From: Nitrosopumilales archaeon UBA218
GTDB taxonomy: Archaea; Thermoproteota; Nitrososphaeria; Nitrososphaerales; Nitrosopumilaceae
Direction of reading: 5' to 3'
DNA: 23,162 bases
Assembly: GCA_002499525.1 (NCBI GenBank)
Contig: DAMC01000023.1
Span: 1 to 23,162 of the forward strand
The notes beneath the pieces are model-generated. The model made no database searches and was not told the DNA's origin. It saw only the letters and a list, made by a program, of their open reading frames with translations. Below are positions 1-7,229 of this stretch, piece by piece. The stretch's first letter is position 1, and the number at the start of each line of letters is the position of its first letter. Both the position numbers and the translations under genes were made by a program.

Positions 1-1220
1 CTAAAATTATCTCGTGTTCTACTTCTGGAACCAAAAGAGTCTTTTCTTCCAAAGTCTTCTCTACGACGTTCAGTTCTTTGCGGTTGTGGAGTACGTTCGG
101 TTGGCTCTTTGTATTTTTCGCCAATCTCTGTAACTCGAACGTTTAACTTATCAAGTAAAGTTTGGTTTAGCCCTGCACCATATACGTCAACACGGGCTGC
201 AATTGCTGCCTTGGAAGCAATAGCTCTTGCCATTTTGCCCCTCTGCCATCTTGGAGCTGCATGGACAACAGGATGCTGGAATAATATTCCGTGCTTTGGA
301 GGCTGAGTCCCTGTTTTTAATGCACGAAATAATGCCTTTTCTGCACCTAGAACTTGGATTGTGCTTGCCGGCAAAGTCGCAAGTTTCTTTATGCTGCCAG
401 CTTTTGCAAGAATTCTGGCACCAACAGCAGTTCCGAGAATTGCAGCAACATTGGGAGCAATCGCTTTCATTTGTTCGTCAATGTGATGTTCTATTGCATT
501 TCTAGCTTTGGTCATATCAAGAATCTGTTTTGCTATTGATTGAACCATGGCCAAGTTCTCTGGCGATATGTCTCCGCCCTTGCTTTTTTGCTGAATAACG
601 GAAAGCATCTGCACCTTGGAATCTGGAAATCCTGCGTCTTGGTATACTCTGTCGGATAAACTCTGTCTATTTCCAGCCGTGACAATTTGCGCGTAACCGT
701 TTATGCTGTCAATAATGTTGTCTAGCTCTGGAAAGTGTAAACCATACCATTCTCTTAATCGTGATGATAATCCGTTGATCATTACATCGATCTCATCTAG
801 GGCGTTGATAGCCTGTATGATGTGTAGGTCAGGACTTTGTGAAATCTCAGTTACCTTGGATGATGACAGAGACAAAGCAAATTCTCGCAGCTTTGAAATG
901 GCATCGTCAAAATCTTTTGCAAAACCAGCATCGACTAGTAATTGTGGCTTGTTAGTTTGTATTTCATCCAACTGAATCTGATTCATCATCTGTACGTCAA
1001 GCGATTCCTTTTTGAGAGTTTTTAGAAGTGGTTCATCGCTTACAAAGAATCCAGAGTTTAATCCTTGAAGATAATCCATAATTGAGTTATTTTTGAGATT
1101 GCCTTTTTTTATGTCCATGAAATCTGCTGCTGGATTTCCGAAAGCAAATGCCTTGACAACTGAGTTGTTTTCTGAAACAACAACTCCTAACTCTGTCACA
1201 ATAACAAAATACACATGCAT
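1..1220 (-). CDS. nop5: Nop5/Nop58 family box C/D sRNP core protein (3' end outside window)
   Basis: Scaffold protein of archaeal box C/D small ribonucleoproteins. It bridges L7Ae-bound guide RNA and the methyltransferase fibrillarin for 2'-O-methylation of rRNA and tRNA. Translation of the minus strand from the ATG at 1220 gives 406 codons with no stop before the left edge, so the C-terminus is missing. Recognisable parts are an N-terminal fibrillarin-binding domain, a long helical coiled-coil region, and the Nop RNA-binding domain with stretches such as ARNAIEHHIDEQ, IAPNVAAILG, AKAGSIKKLATLPAS and LGAEKALFRALKTG. After the conserved part, the last ~40 visible residues are a disordered arginine-rich tail. 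Fibrillarin often lies directly downstream of nop5 in archaea and may be just beyond the left edge. The gene is divergent from pyrD, 70 bp away. TATA-like stretches for it lie at about 1234-1245 and 1258-1267. Confidence 0.93.
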   Translation of the reverse strand, partial: MHVYFVIVTELGVVVSENNSVVKAFAFGNPAADFMDIKKGNLKNNSIMDYLQGLNSGFFVSDEPLLKTLKKESLDVQMMNQIQLDEIQTNKPQLLVDAGFAKDFDDAISKLREFALSLSSSKVTEISQSPDLHIIQAINALDEIDVMINGLSSRLREWYGLHFPELDNIIDSINGYAQIVTAGNRQSLSDRVYQDAGFPDSKVQMLSVIQQKSKGGDISPENLAMVQSIAKQILDMTKARNAIEHHIDEQMKAIAPNVAAILGTAVGARILAKAGSIKKLATLPASTIQVLGAEKALFRALKTGTQPPKHGILFQHPVVHAAPRWQRGKMARAIASKAAIAARVDVYGAGLNQTLLDKLNVRVTEIGEKYKEPTERTPQPQRTERRREDFGRKDSFGSRSRTRDNF

Positions 1221-1259
1221 TGTCCGATCTTCGGATTAAAAAAGCTAACACAAATCAAC

Positions 1260-1290
1260 TATTATAAGACAACAAAACCAACTTAATCAA
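1260..1290 (+). promoter_or_regulatory. Promoter of pyrDK, probably leaderless
   Basis: A TATA-like tattataaga sequence at about 1260-1268 is centred roughly 27 nt before the GTG start of pyrD, with no purine-rich ribosome-binding site between. By the usual archaeal geometry, transcription would begin at or next to the GTG. The same AT-rich block, read on the other strand, could also serve nop5. Confidence 0.55.
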
Positions 1291-2199
1291 GTGACGCCTG
1301 ACCTATCCGTTTCTATTGGACCAATCTCACTTGGCAGGCCAACAATGCTTGCCTCTGGAATTCTGGGAATCTCTCTTGAAGTTTTTGGAAGAATTTACAG
1401 AAATGGCGCCGGTGCAGTTGTATCAAAATCTCTCAGTAAGGAACCATGGGAAGGATATCCAAACCCTACAATAATTGGAGTAAAAAATGGATATCTCAAC
1501 GCGGTTGGATTATCAAATCCTGGGGCTCCATATTTTGCAAAAATGATGGAATCAAACAGGGATGTCCCTATCATCGTGAGTCTGGTGGGTTCTATTGAGG
1601 ATGAATTTGAATTCATGGTCAAACAATTTGAGAACTGCAATGTGACTGCTTACGAACTAAATCTTTCCTGCCCACACGTTGAAAAAGTTGGACTTGAAGT
1701 CGGCGATGATCCCAAACTTGTGACAAAAATTGTATCTCGAGTCAAATCCTCCACTCGTGCACCAGTTATTGGTAAGGTTGGATTGGGCACAACTAACTAT
1801 TTGGATACTGTCAAGGCTGCAATTGATGGTGGCGCTGATGCTATTACTGCCATTAACACTATACGGGCAATGGGCATTGATGTTGAAACCCAACGACCAT
1901 TCCTCAGTCACAAAATTGGCGGTCTGTCTGGCTCTGCGATAAAACCCGTGGCAGTTAGATGCGTCTATGAAATCACATCGAAATACAATATTCCAGTCAT
2001 AGGGTGTGGAGGGGTATCGAGTTGGGAGGATGCATTAGAATTTATTTTTGCAGGAGCATCGGCAGTTCAAGTGGGAAGTGCTGTGGGAGATAGATGGATT
2101 GAAGTTTTTTCCGAAATAAACGAAGGGATTACAAATTATATGAATAAGAAAGGATTTTCCAAAATATCGGAGATGGTGGGACTTGCAAAACGTTTCTAA
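1291..2199 (+). CDS. pyrD: Dihydroorotate dehydrogenase, class 1B catalytic subunit
   Basis: Flavoprotein of pyrimidine synthesis that oxidises dihydroorotate to orotate using FMN. The 302 residues match the family length. Visible landmarks are the N-terminal LGRPTMLASGILG segment, the substrate/FMN motif NAVGLSNPG near residue 70, ELNLSCPH near 122-129 (active-site base Cys region of the 1B type), and the FMN-phosphate loops GCGGVSSWEDALEF and GASAVQVGSA near the C-terminus. The start is GTG; the conserved N-terminus begins a few residues later, and the TATA box fits a leaderless transcript. The gene overlaps pyrK, which supplies the FAD/2Fe-2S partner. The pair would therefore form the NAD-linked PyrDB-PyrK enzyme in the cytoplasm. 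Which acceptor is used cannot be seen from the sequence. Confidence 0.93.
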   Translation: MTPDLSVSIGPISLGRPTMLASGILGISLEVFGRIYRNGAGAVVSKSLSKEPWEGYPNPTIIGVKNGYLNAVGLSNPGAPYFAKMMESNRDVPIIVSLVGSIEDEFEFMVKQFENCNVTAYELNLSCPHVEKVGLEVGDDPKLVTKIVSRVKSSTRAPVIGKVGLGTTNYLDTVKAAIDGGADAITAINTIRAMGIDVETQRPFLSHKIGGLSGSAIKPVAVRCVYEITSKYNIPVIGCGGVSSWEDALEFIFAGASAVQVGSAVGDRWIEVFSEINEGITNYMNKKGFSKISEMVGLAKRF

Positions 2200-2995
2200 A
2201 ACTCCGTCAATTAGAACTATTGAACAAGTCATTGATGAAACTCCTACAGTTCGAACTTTTGTAATCTCTGATAATGATCTTGCAAATGTCTTGCCAGGAC
2301 AATTTGCAATGGTATGGATTCCAGGAGTAAACGAAATACCGATGAGTATAATGGTAATGCCTGAAAATGGCAAAGCCGCGTTCACTGTTCGCAAGCGCGG
2401 GGTATCTTCTTCCGCATTATATGATCTCAAAGTCGGACAGCAAATCGGAGTTCGTGGACCATATGGTAATTCATTTGATATCAAAGATGGGAAAATTGCT
2501 CTTGTAGGTGGTGGAACCGGACTGGTACCGCTTTTAAGACTGGCTAAATTCGCCAAGCCAAATAACGAGGTAGTTCTTTTGATGGGTTCCAAATCCAAAG
2601 ATGAAGTTTTCTTTGAACAACAAGCTAATCAAATTCTAAAAAACCACAAACACCAAATCATTAGCTGTACAGAAGACGGGACATATGGAGAAAAAGGATT
2701 TGTTACTGACGTATTGGGAAAACTTCTAGAGACTAGCAAATTTGACGCAATCTACACATGTGGGCCTGAAATTATGATGCATAAAATTGTCCAGATGGCA
2801 AACTCCAAGGGAATATTCGTCCAAGCTTCTTTGGAGCGCATGATGAAATGCGGTATAGGAATCTGTGGTAGTTGCTGCATGGATGATGTCATGGTCTGTC
2901 ACGATGGTACTGTATTTGATGGAGGGTTTTTGGCAAACTCTAAAGAATTCGGACATACTCATAGAGCAAAATCTGGAATTTTAGAAAATTACTAA
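2183..2995 (+). CDS. pyrK: Dihydroorotate dehydrogenase electron-transfer subunit PyrK
   Basis: Electron-transfer partner of PyrD carrying FAD and a 2Fe-2S cluster, passing electrons from dihydroorotate to a pyridine nucleotide. In order it shows an N-terminal FAD-binding beta-barrel with the RGPYGNSF segment near residues 92-99, a nucleotide-binding domain with GGGTGLVPLLRLAK near 110-123, YTCGPEIMMHKI near 190-201, and a C-terminal cluster motif of closely spaced cysteines (MKCGIGICGSCCMDD plus the VCHDG Cys). The 270-residue length is normal. The start is taken as TTG at 2183, overlapping the last 17 bases of pyrD. A gatggtggg stretch just before it could act as a weak ribosome-binding site inside the operon. 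Translational coupling to pyrD is likely. Confidence 0.92.
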   Translation: MQNVSKTPSIRTIEQVIDETPTVRTFVISDNDLANVLPGQFAMVWIPGVNEIPMSIMVMPENGKAAFTVRKRGVSSSALYDLKVGQQIGVRGPYGNSFDIKDGKIALVGGGTGLVPLLRLAKFAKPNNEVVLLMGSKSKDEVFFEQQANQILKNHKHQIISCTEDGTYGEKGFVTDVLGKLLETSKFDAIYTCGPEIMMHKIVQMANSKGIFVQASLERMMKCGIGICGSCCMDDVMVCHDGTVFDGGFLANSKEFGHTHRAKSGILENY

Positions 2996-3059
2996 AAGCG
3001 TCCTACCTGCGTAAATCCATACCTAAAGGTTTAAAACAAATAAAAAAAGAGACGCGTCA

Positions 3060-4790
3060 ATGGCAAAACCCAAGATTGTATTGACTGCTGATCGTACACT
3101 GATGTCAAATTATCGTGGGATTTCACTTGCAACGTTCTTTGGATGTGCTCCAGCATTAGATCCAAACCGTGATCATAACTCATTTTGGTATAAAATTCTA
3201 AAAAACCAAGTTACTCCAAAAGTTCTCTTTGATTTTATCTGCAATCCTATACCTCATAACAATGGAGTTGCGGCTTATGCCCCATACGGTCTAAGAAAGG
3301 TAGAGGCAGGTCTTTTACGTGATGGTTTTACACGAGATGAAGTAGTTGTCGCACATCCTGATCATGTCGAAAAATTCATCGGCCCTGAAACTCAAGTAGT
3401 TGGAACCTATGAGATGGATCCTCTTGGCATGGGTCCTGTTACCATGACATTCACTTATGGCAGAAAGCAAATGTCCTATGATGAATATTACAACATCTAT
3501 CTTCATAAAAAAATCATTGAAGCAAAGAAAAAGAATGGCAGCAACGCCAAAGTAATTTCCGGAGCTTCAGGAACATGGCAGTACAACTATGACCCTGAAA
3601 AAATCGAAGAACTTGGAATCTATGCGATATTGGAAGGGGAATTGGGTGGAATTGCACCAGAAATTGATGGACATGCTGGCAGATTCTTCAAGTATCTAAT
3701 CGACGGCGAATTTGATAACATGAATCCGTTTAGGAAAAGAAGCGACTTCAAAGTGGATATTAAAGAATTTGAAAGAAATGGAAGAAAACTCCATGGAAGA
3801 TTTGTTAATTTCTGGGATAGACCAGACATTGATGAAATTCCAGAAATTGTTGAACCATCCATGCACGGAATGATTGAGGTCATGAGAGGATGTGGACGTG
3901 GTTGTAAATTCTGCGATGTGACACTAAGGGCACTCAGATACTATCCACCAGAAAAAGTAAAACGTGAAATTGAAATCAATATCAAAAAAGGTGGACTGCG
4001 AAATGCATGGCTTCACTCTGATGATATCTTCGTGTATGGCATGGATCCAAGAACAAACAAGCAGATGGAGCCAAACCGTGAAGCACTAGAAGAATTATTC
4101 CAAGCAGTAATGGATGCAGGTGTGGTCCATACCAACCCAACACATGGAACTTTGGCTGGTGCTATTGCTGATGAGAAACTTATTCCAAACCTATCTAAAA
4201 TTATCAACTCTGGACCATCAAACCTAATAGGAATTCAGTGTGGTTTTGAGACTGGCAGTCTCAGACTGATTGGCAAATACGCCGACCGCAAGCTTGCACC
4301 ATTCATGCCAGAGGAATGGCACTGGGTTGTAAAAGAGGGTGTCAAAACTCTAAACGAATACCACTGGGTACCAGCATTTACACTAATCATGGGTCTTGAC
4401 AATGATGAGACCCCAGAAGATTCTTGGGAAACAATACAATTAATCAGCGAACTCGAACGTGAGCAACCGGATTCAATGTTTACTACTACCCCATTGACAT
4501 TTGTGCCAATCGGATTGCTAGAAAAATCAGAATTCTTTAACATTGGAAACGAAATGAGCCCTGCTCAATTAGGTGTAATGTACAAGACTTGGCAACATAA
4601 TTTCAAATACGGAATTCAGAAATTCATGACCAAGACAGGAACTAGACAGACATCCGTACAAAAGCAGTTCTTTAACATGCTTGCAAGGACTCTGGGTGGA
4701 ATTCCACTGTCTGCAATGGAAAAATACGCAAGGAAAAAGGGACGAGAGCACGAAAAAGTAATCGAGACAGTCAAAGCTAAATACTGGTAA
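3060..4790 (+). CDS. Radical SAM protein with probable N-terminal B12-binding-like domain
   Basis: A 576-residue member of the radical SAM superfamily. The iron-sulfur motif MRGCGRGCKFCD has cysteines C278, C282 and C285 in the C-x3-C-x2-C spacing that binds the 4Fe-4S cluster cleaving S-adenosylmethionine. About 270 residues precede it, with a region near 60-120 that could be a cobalamin-binding-type Rossmann domain. The core continues with LHSDDIFVYG, a GIQCGFETGS segment and FTLIMGLDNDETPEDSWE, typical of the radical SAM TIM barrel. The C-terminus is lysine- and arginine-rich. The family is widespread in archaea, but I know of no established substrate, so the reaction is unknown. The gene stands alone. 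A tttaaaac box at about 3030-3037 lies ~27 nt before the ATG, indicating a leaderless transcript. Confidence 0.88.
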   Translation: MAKPKIVLTADRTLMSNYRGISLATFFGCAPALDPNRDHNSFWYKILKNQVTPKVLFDFICNPIPHNNGVAAYAPYGLRKVEAGLLRDGFTRDEVVVAHPDHVEKFIGPETQVVGTYEMDPLGMGPVTMTFTYGRKQMSYDEYYNIYLHKKIIEAKKKNGSNAKVISGASGTWQYNYDPEKIEELGIYAILEGELGGIAPEIDGHAGRFFKYLIDGEFDNMNPFRKRSDFKVDIKEFERNGRKLHGRFVNFWDRPDIDEIPEIVEPSMHGMIEVMRGCGRGCKFCDVTLRALRYYPPEKVKREIEINIKKGGLRNAWLHSDDIFVYGMDPRTNKQMEPNREALEELFQAVMDAGVVHTNPTHGTLAGAIADEKLIPNLSKIINSGPSNLIGIQCGFETGSLRLIGKYADRKLAPFMPEEWHWVVKEGVKTLNEYHWVPAFTLIMGLDNDETPEDSWETIQLISELEREQPDSMFTTTPLTFVPIGLLEKSEFFNIGNEMSPAQLGVMYKTWQHNFKYGIQKFMTKTGTRQTSVQKQFFNMLARTLGGIPLSAMEKYARKKGREHEKVIETVKAKYW

Positions 4791-4825
4791 AATTATTAAA
4801 GCCTGATTTTTAATTACAATATACA

Positions 4826-5008
4826 ATGGCAACACACGGATCTATTACAAAGGCAGGAAAGGTCAAAGGCCAAACACCTAAAGTTGAGGGAAGAAAGCGA
4901 GTCGGCACAATCTCGATTTTGCGCAACAAGAGTAATTTTAGGAAAAGATTTGCTTTACACCGAACTCCAGGCCAAAATAAGCCTGGTCAAAAGAAACGAA
5001 AACGCTAG
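4826..5008 (+). CDS. rps30e: Small ribosomal subunit protein eS30 (S30e)
   Basis: Small basic ribosomal protein of the 30S subunit shared by archaea and eukaryotes but absent from bacteria. The 60 residues begin with MATHGSITKAGKVKGQTPKV, which closely matches S30e, then carry a basic R/K-rich body with a glycine/asparagine-containing tail ending KKRKR. There is no ubiquitin-like fusion, unlike the FAU precursor of animals. The AT-rich attattaaag box at about 4792-4801 is ~29 nt before the ATG, indicating its own leaderless promoter. It is followed by a T-rich tract at 5011-5030 and the gap holding the candidate structured RNA. Confidence 0.92.
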   Translation: MATHGSITKAGKVKGQTPKVEGRKRVGTISILRNKSNFRKRFALHRTPGQNKPGQKKRKR

Positions 5009-5033
5009 GCTTTTTTATTTTTCTATATTTTAG
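5009..5033 (+). terminator. T-rich terminator after S30e
   Basis: Directly after the S30e stop codon the coding strand reads gcttttttatttttctatatttt, several U-tracts without a strong hairpin. This is the usual form of archaeal factor-assisted/intrinsic termination signals. Confidence 0.5.
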
Positions 5034-5086
5034 AAAATGCTTAATTGCCATGATGAATTCTATTAGTTATACAGAATTGGCATAAT

Positions 5087-5144
5087 AACCGATTGGCGGT
5101 TAAGTGGGCCGAAACTTGGAAAGATAATTTCCAAGTCTGCTCAC
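5087..5144 (+). ncRNA. Candidate structured RNA (two stable hairpins) between S30e and a zinc-finger gene
   Basis: This gene-free gap (5009-5231) contains a compact set of perfect stems. Hairpin A: aaccg (5087-5091) pairs with cggtt (5097-5101) across loop attgg. Hairpin B: gtgggc (5104-5109) pairs with gctcac (5139-5144) with one G-U pair. Inside it, after a small asymmetric internal loop, acttggaaa (5114-5122) pairs with tttccaagt (5128-5136) across loop gataa. A tattagttatac box at 5061-5072 lies about 20-25 nt upstream and could be its promoter. A weaker stem (aatttg 5166-5171 with caaatt 5179-5184) follows. It does not match tRNA, SRP RNA, RNase P RNA, box C/D or H/ACA consensus as I know them. 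It could also be part of a 3' processing signal. Strand is inferred from the promoter-like box only. Confidence 0.4.
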
Positions 5145-5231
5145 ATTTCTAATATGATGAAGTAAAATTTGTTGGTTTCAAATTATTACAACTAAAAGTG
5201 TTTTAAATAATTACTTCAAAATTCATACTGT

Positions 5232-5393
5232 ATGGCGAATCACTGTAAGACATGCGGTAAACAATTTGAAGAGATGAACGAAGAGTTTTGCTCCAAACGA
5301 TGTAAGAGAGAATATCTCAAAACACTAGAAAAAAAACTAGATGATGTATTCAAAAATGACCCTGGTCATACCAAAAGACTTAGCAAGTCGTAG
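5232..5393 (+). CDS. Small zinc-finger protein, 53 residues (DUF2116-like)
   Basis: Begins MANHCKTCGKQFEEMNEEFC and carries a single zinc-binding site made of C5-x2-C8 and C20-x3-C24, the pattern of the small archaeal zinc ribbons grouped as DUF2116. After that it is a charged helix (residues ~24-42) with heptad-like leucines, ending RLSKS. The role is unknown. The small size and zinc knuckle would fit nucleic-acid or protein binding. The start is supported by a ttttaaataa box at 5201-5210, 26 nt before the ATG, which is textbook leaderless geometry. No partner gene is coupled to it. Confidence 0.75.
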   Translation: MANHCKTCGKQFEEMNEEFCSKRCKREYLKTLEKKLDDVFKNDPGHTKRLSKS

Positions 5394-5427
5394 GATCCTT
5401 TTTATCTAATTTTCAATAAACTGTATT

Positions 5428-5622
5428 GTGCATCTCAAACTAATTGCCATGCTTTTGATTTTGCCATTATTGACACTTGCAGTAGTAACAATTCATGATG
5501 CTAGCGCCAATGTTGGTGATAGCAAGTCTTGCCCCAATAAAGGCAAAGAAACCAAAAGTCACACTTATTCAAAGAGTTATTTGAAAACCTCGACTCTCAA
5601 AATGAGTAAAAAATCGTTCTGA
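5428..5622 (+). CDS. Small secreted or membrane-tethered protein of unknown function
   Basis: A 64-residue protein with a GTG start. Residues ~3-24 form a hydrophobic stretch (LKLIAMLLILPLLTLAVVTI) followed by DASANVGDS, consistent with a signal peptide cleaved near ASA-N or with a single membrane anchor. The remainder is polar and rich in Lys, Ser and Thr with one Cys. No family was recognised. The tttatcta box at 5401-5408 lies about 24 nt before the GTG, supporting a real leaderless gene. Because it is short and unmatched, spurious translation remains possible. Confidence 0.5.
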   Translation: MHLKLIAMLLILPLLTLAVVTIHDASANVGDSKSCPNKGKETKSHTYSKSYLKTSTLKMSKKSF

Positions 5623-5677
5623 TTGGTCTGAATTTTCAAACCTGCATTTAGAAATTTAATCATCCCACTATATCATC

Positions 5678-6058
5678 ATGGTAAAAGGATTTGAGTTGGG
5701 TCTTTTGGCAGTGGGGGGAATACTTGGAACATTTTTACGCTATAAAATTACAGAATCTCCTCTATTGTTAGGTGCTCTTCAGATCAATGTTTTGATAGTA
5801 AATCTAATTGGTAGTTTCATCTTGGGACTTTTCTTTGTTCTCTCTACGCAGTGGAATTTGGATACTAAATACGCCTTGTTTACTGCAGTTGGATTCTGTG
5901 GCTCTTTGACTACTATGTCGGCATTTGCATTGGAATCTAGTAATCTATTGGAAAACAAACAATTTGGTCTGATGGCCATCAACATTCTATCAAATGTGGG
6001 CCTATCAATTGGGGCAATCTTTGCTGGCAAAACTATTATGGGAATGTTAACTCACTGA
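5678..6058 (+). CDS. crcB: Fluoride channel CrcB/Fluc
   Basis: Four-helix membrane protein that exports toxic fluoride as an antiparallel homodimer. The 126 residues match the usual length. Diagnostic segments are GGILGTFLRY (about 14-23), NLIGSFILGLF in the second helix, and GFCGSLTTMSAFALE in the third, where the break carries the central Na+ site and the Phe/Thr/Ser residues of the pore. Hydrophobic helices lie at about 7-20, 32-57, 64-85 and 98-122. It is a single gene, so it would form a homodimer rather than the paired CrcB1/CrcB2 type. A gaaatttaat box lies at 5651-5660, about 22 nt before the ATG. I saw no fluoride riboswitch in the 55 bp upstream. Confidence 0.9.
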   Translation: MVKGFELGLLAVGGILGTFLRYKITESPLLLGALQINVLIVNLIGSFILGLFFVLSTQWNLDTKYALFTAVGFCGSLTTMSAFALESSNLLENKQFGLMAINILSNVGLSIGAIFAGKTIMGMLTH

Positions 6059-6158
6059 TAAATCAAAAATAATTTAATTCCAAACCATTGCTGTTTTTCC
6101 AAAATTATTTAGTGAGCATTTTATGAGATCTGGATCGTCAAAACATCAAACCGACATC

Positions 6159-6189
6159 TTTAATAAGGTATAGTACCGTACTATACGGT
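6159..6189 (+). promoter_or_regulatory. radA promoter with overlapping operator-like palindromes
   Basis: A TATA box (tttaataa, 6159-6166) is centred 27 nt before the radA ATG. Right after it lies gtatagtac-c-gtactatac (6168-6186), a perfect inverted repeat with 9-bp arms and a 1-nt centre. Interlocked with it is taccgta-cta-tacggta (6174-6190), arms of 7 bp, whose last base is the A of the ATG. Both sit between the TATA box and the expected transcription start, where archaeal repressors act by blocking RNA polymerase. The identity of the binding protein is unknown. Confidence 0.6.
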
Positions 6190-7188
6190 ATGGTAGACGA
6201 ATTAAGACTAGATAGTCTTGAAGGTGTAGGCCCAGTCACTACCAAAAAATTGACTGATTCAGGCGTACACAACATTATGGACCTGGTTGTCAGAGGTCCA
6301 GTAGATATCGCTGAAGTAACTGGCATGGATAAGGAGACAGCAGAAAAGATAGTAACCAAAGCTAGACAAACCCTGATGGAACAGGGTCTAATAGCCAAGG
6401 ATTTTGTCACTGCAACTGAAATCTACAAGAGACGACAGGATATTGGCAAAATCACAACTGCAACTCAATGTCTTGACCAATTACTAGATGGTGGTGTTGA
6501 AACACAAGCACTAACTGAGGTTTATGGTGAATTTGGTTCTGGTAAAACCCAGTTCTGTCACACAATATGCGTGACAGTACAGAAACCAAAAGAAGAAGGC
6601 GGTCTTGGTGGAGGCGTATTATACGTTGACTCTGAGAACACTTTCAGACCAGAAAGAATTGTATCTATTGCAAAAGCAAAGGGAATGGATCCAGAAAAAG
6701 TTCTGGACAACATCATCGTTGCTCGTGCATACAACTCTGCTCACCAAACATTGATCTTGGAAGAGGCTGGAAGCATCATAGAACAACACAACATCAAGCT
6801 ATTAATTGCAGATTCTGCGGTAGGTCTGTTCAGATCAGAATACCTTGGAAGAGGCACACTATCTGAGAGGCAGCAAAGACTCAACAGATTCATGCATCTC
6901 TTGGTTCGAACTGCAGAAACATACAACTGTGCAGCTGTAGCGACAAACCAAGTTCAGGCATCTCCTGATGTGTTCTTTGGCGATCCAATCAAAGCAATTG
7001 GAGGAAACGTAGTTGCGCACACCAGCACATATCGAATCTACTTCAAAAAATCTGGCAAAAAGCGTATTGCCCGTATGGTAGACAGTCCTCATCATCCGGA
7101 GGAGGAGGTAATCTTTACGGTTACTGAAGGCGGAATCGCCGATCCTGAGGATGATACCAAAAAGAAGAAGAAATCCGAAGAGGAATAG
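6190..7188 (+). CDS. radA: DNA repair and recombination protein RadA
   Basis: Archaeal RecA/Rad51 recombinase that forms ATP-dependent filaments on single-stranded DNA and drives strand exchange in repair. It is 332 residues. An N-terminal helix-hairpin-helix domain occupies about 5-60 (EGVGPVTTKKL, VTGMDKETAEKI). The polymerisation motif FVTA is at 72-75, Walker A GEFGSGKT at 113-120, Walker B LLIAD at 204-208, and the DNA-binding L2 region at about 256-275 (QASPDVFFGDPIKAIGGN). The last 12 residues are a charged D/K/E tail. It sits just before the L21e-rpoF-DUF655-ksgA-hemK run but has its own promoter with an unusual palindrome at the transcription start, suggesting dedicated regulation. 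Confidence 0.96.
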   Translation: MVDELRLDSLEGVGPVTTKKLTDSGVHNIMDLVVRGPVDIAEVTGMDKETAEKIVTKARQTLMEQGLIAKDFVTATEIYKRRQDIGKITTATQCLDQLLDGGVETQALTEVYGEFGSGKTQFCHTICVTVQKPKEEGGLGGGVLYVDSENTFRPERIVSIAKAKGMDPEKVLDNIIVARAYNSAHQTLILEEAGSIIEQHNIKLLIADSAVGLFRSEYLGRGTLSERQQRLNRFMHLLVRTAETYNCAAVATNQVQASPDVFFGDPIKAIGGNVVAHTSTYRIYFKKSGKKRIARMVDSPHHPEEEVIFTVTEGGIADPEDDTKKKKKSEEE

Positions 7189-7204
7189 GTCTAAGGTTTA
7201 AAAT

Positions 7205-7227
7205 AAGGGCTCCAAACCCCTTTTTTT
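7205..7227 (+). terminator. Probable radA terminator inside the L21e promoter region
   Basis: aaggg (7205-7209) can pair with ccctt (7218-7222) across an 8-nt loop, and a run of seven T follows at 7221-7227, just before the L21e ATG at 7230. Because the L21e TATA box (tttaaaataa, about 7197-7206) predicts initiation near 7228, this element would be present only in RNA reading through from radA. Confidence 0.45.
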
Positions 7228-7229
7228 GT

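Noticed and set aside
109..975. Several plus-strand open frames of 60-92 codons
   Set aside because: They lie antisense to the well-supported nop5 gene and have no promoter or family match.
2035..2598. 187-codon minus-strand open frame
   Set aside because: It is antisense to pyrD/pyrK, whose motifs are clear; its composition looks like a shadow frame.
5104..5145. H/ACA guide RNA interpretation of the hairpin (an ACA occurs at 5143-5145)
   Set aside because: The internal loop is too small for a pseudouridylation pocket and the ACA overlaps the lower stem.
5050..5160. Two ATGATGA sequences (5050-5056 and 5154-5160) as C boxes of box C/D RNAs
   Set aside because: No CTGA D box follows either within a suitable distance.
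5623..5677. Fluoride riboswitch before crcB
   Set aside because: The gap is only 55 bp, I could not see the conserved riboswitch pattern, and the TATA box position implies no leader RNA.
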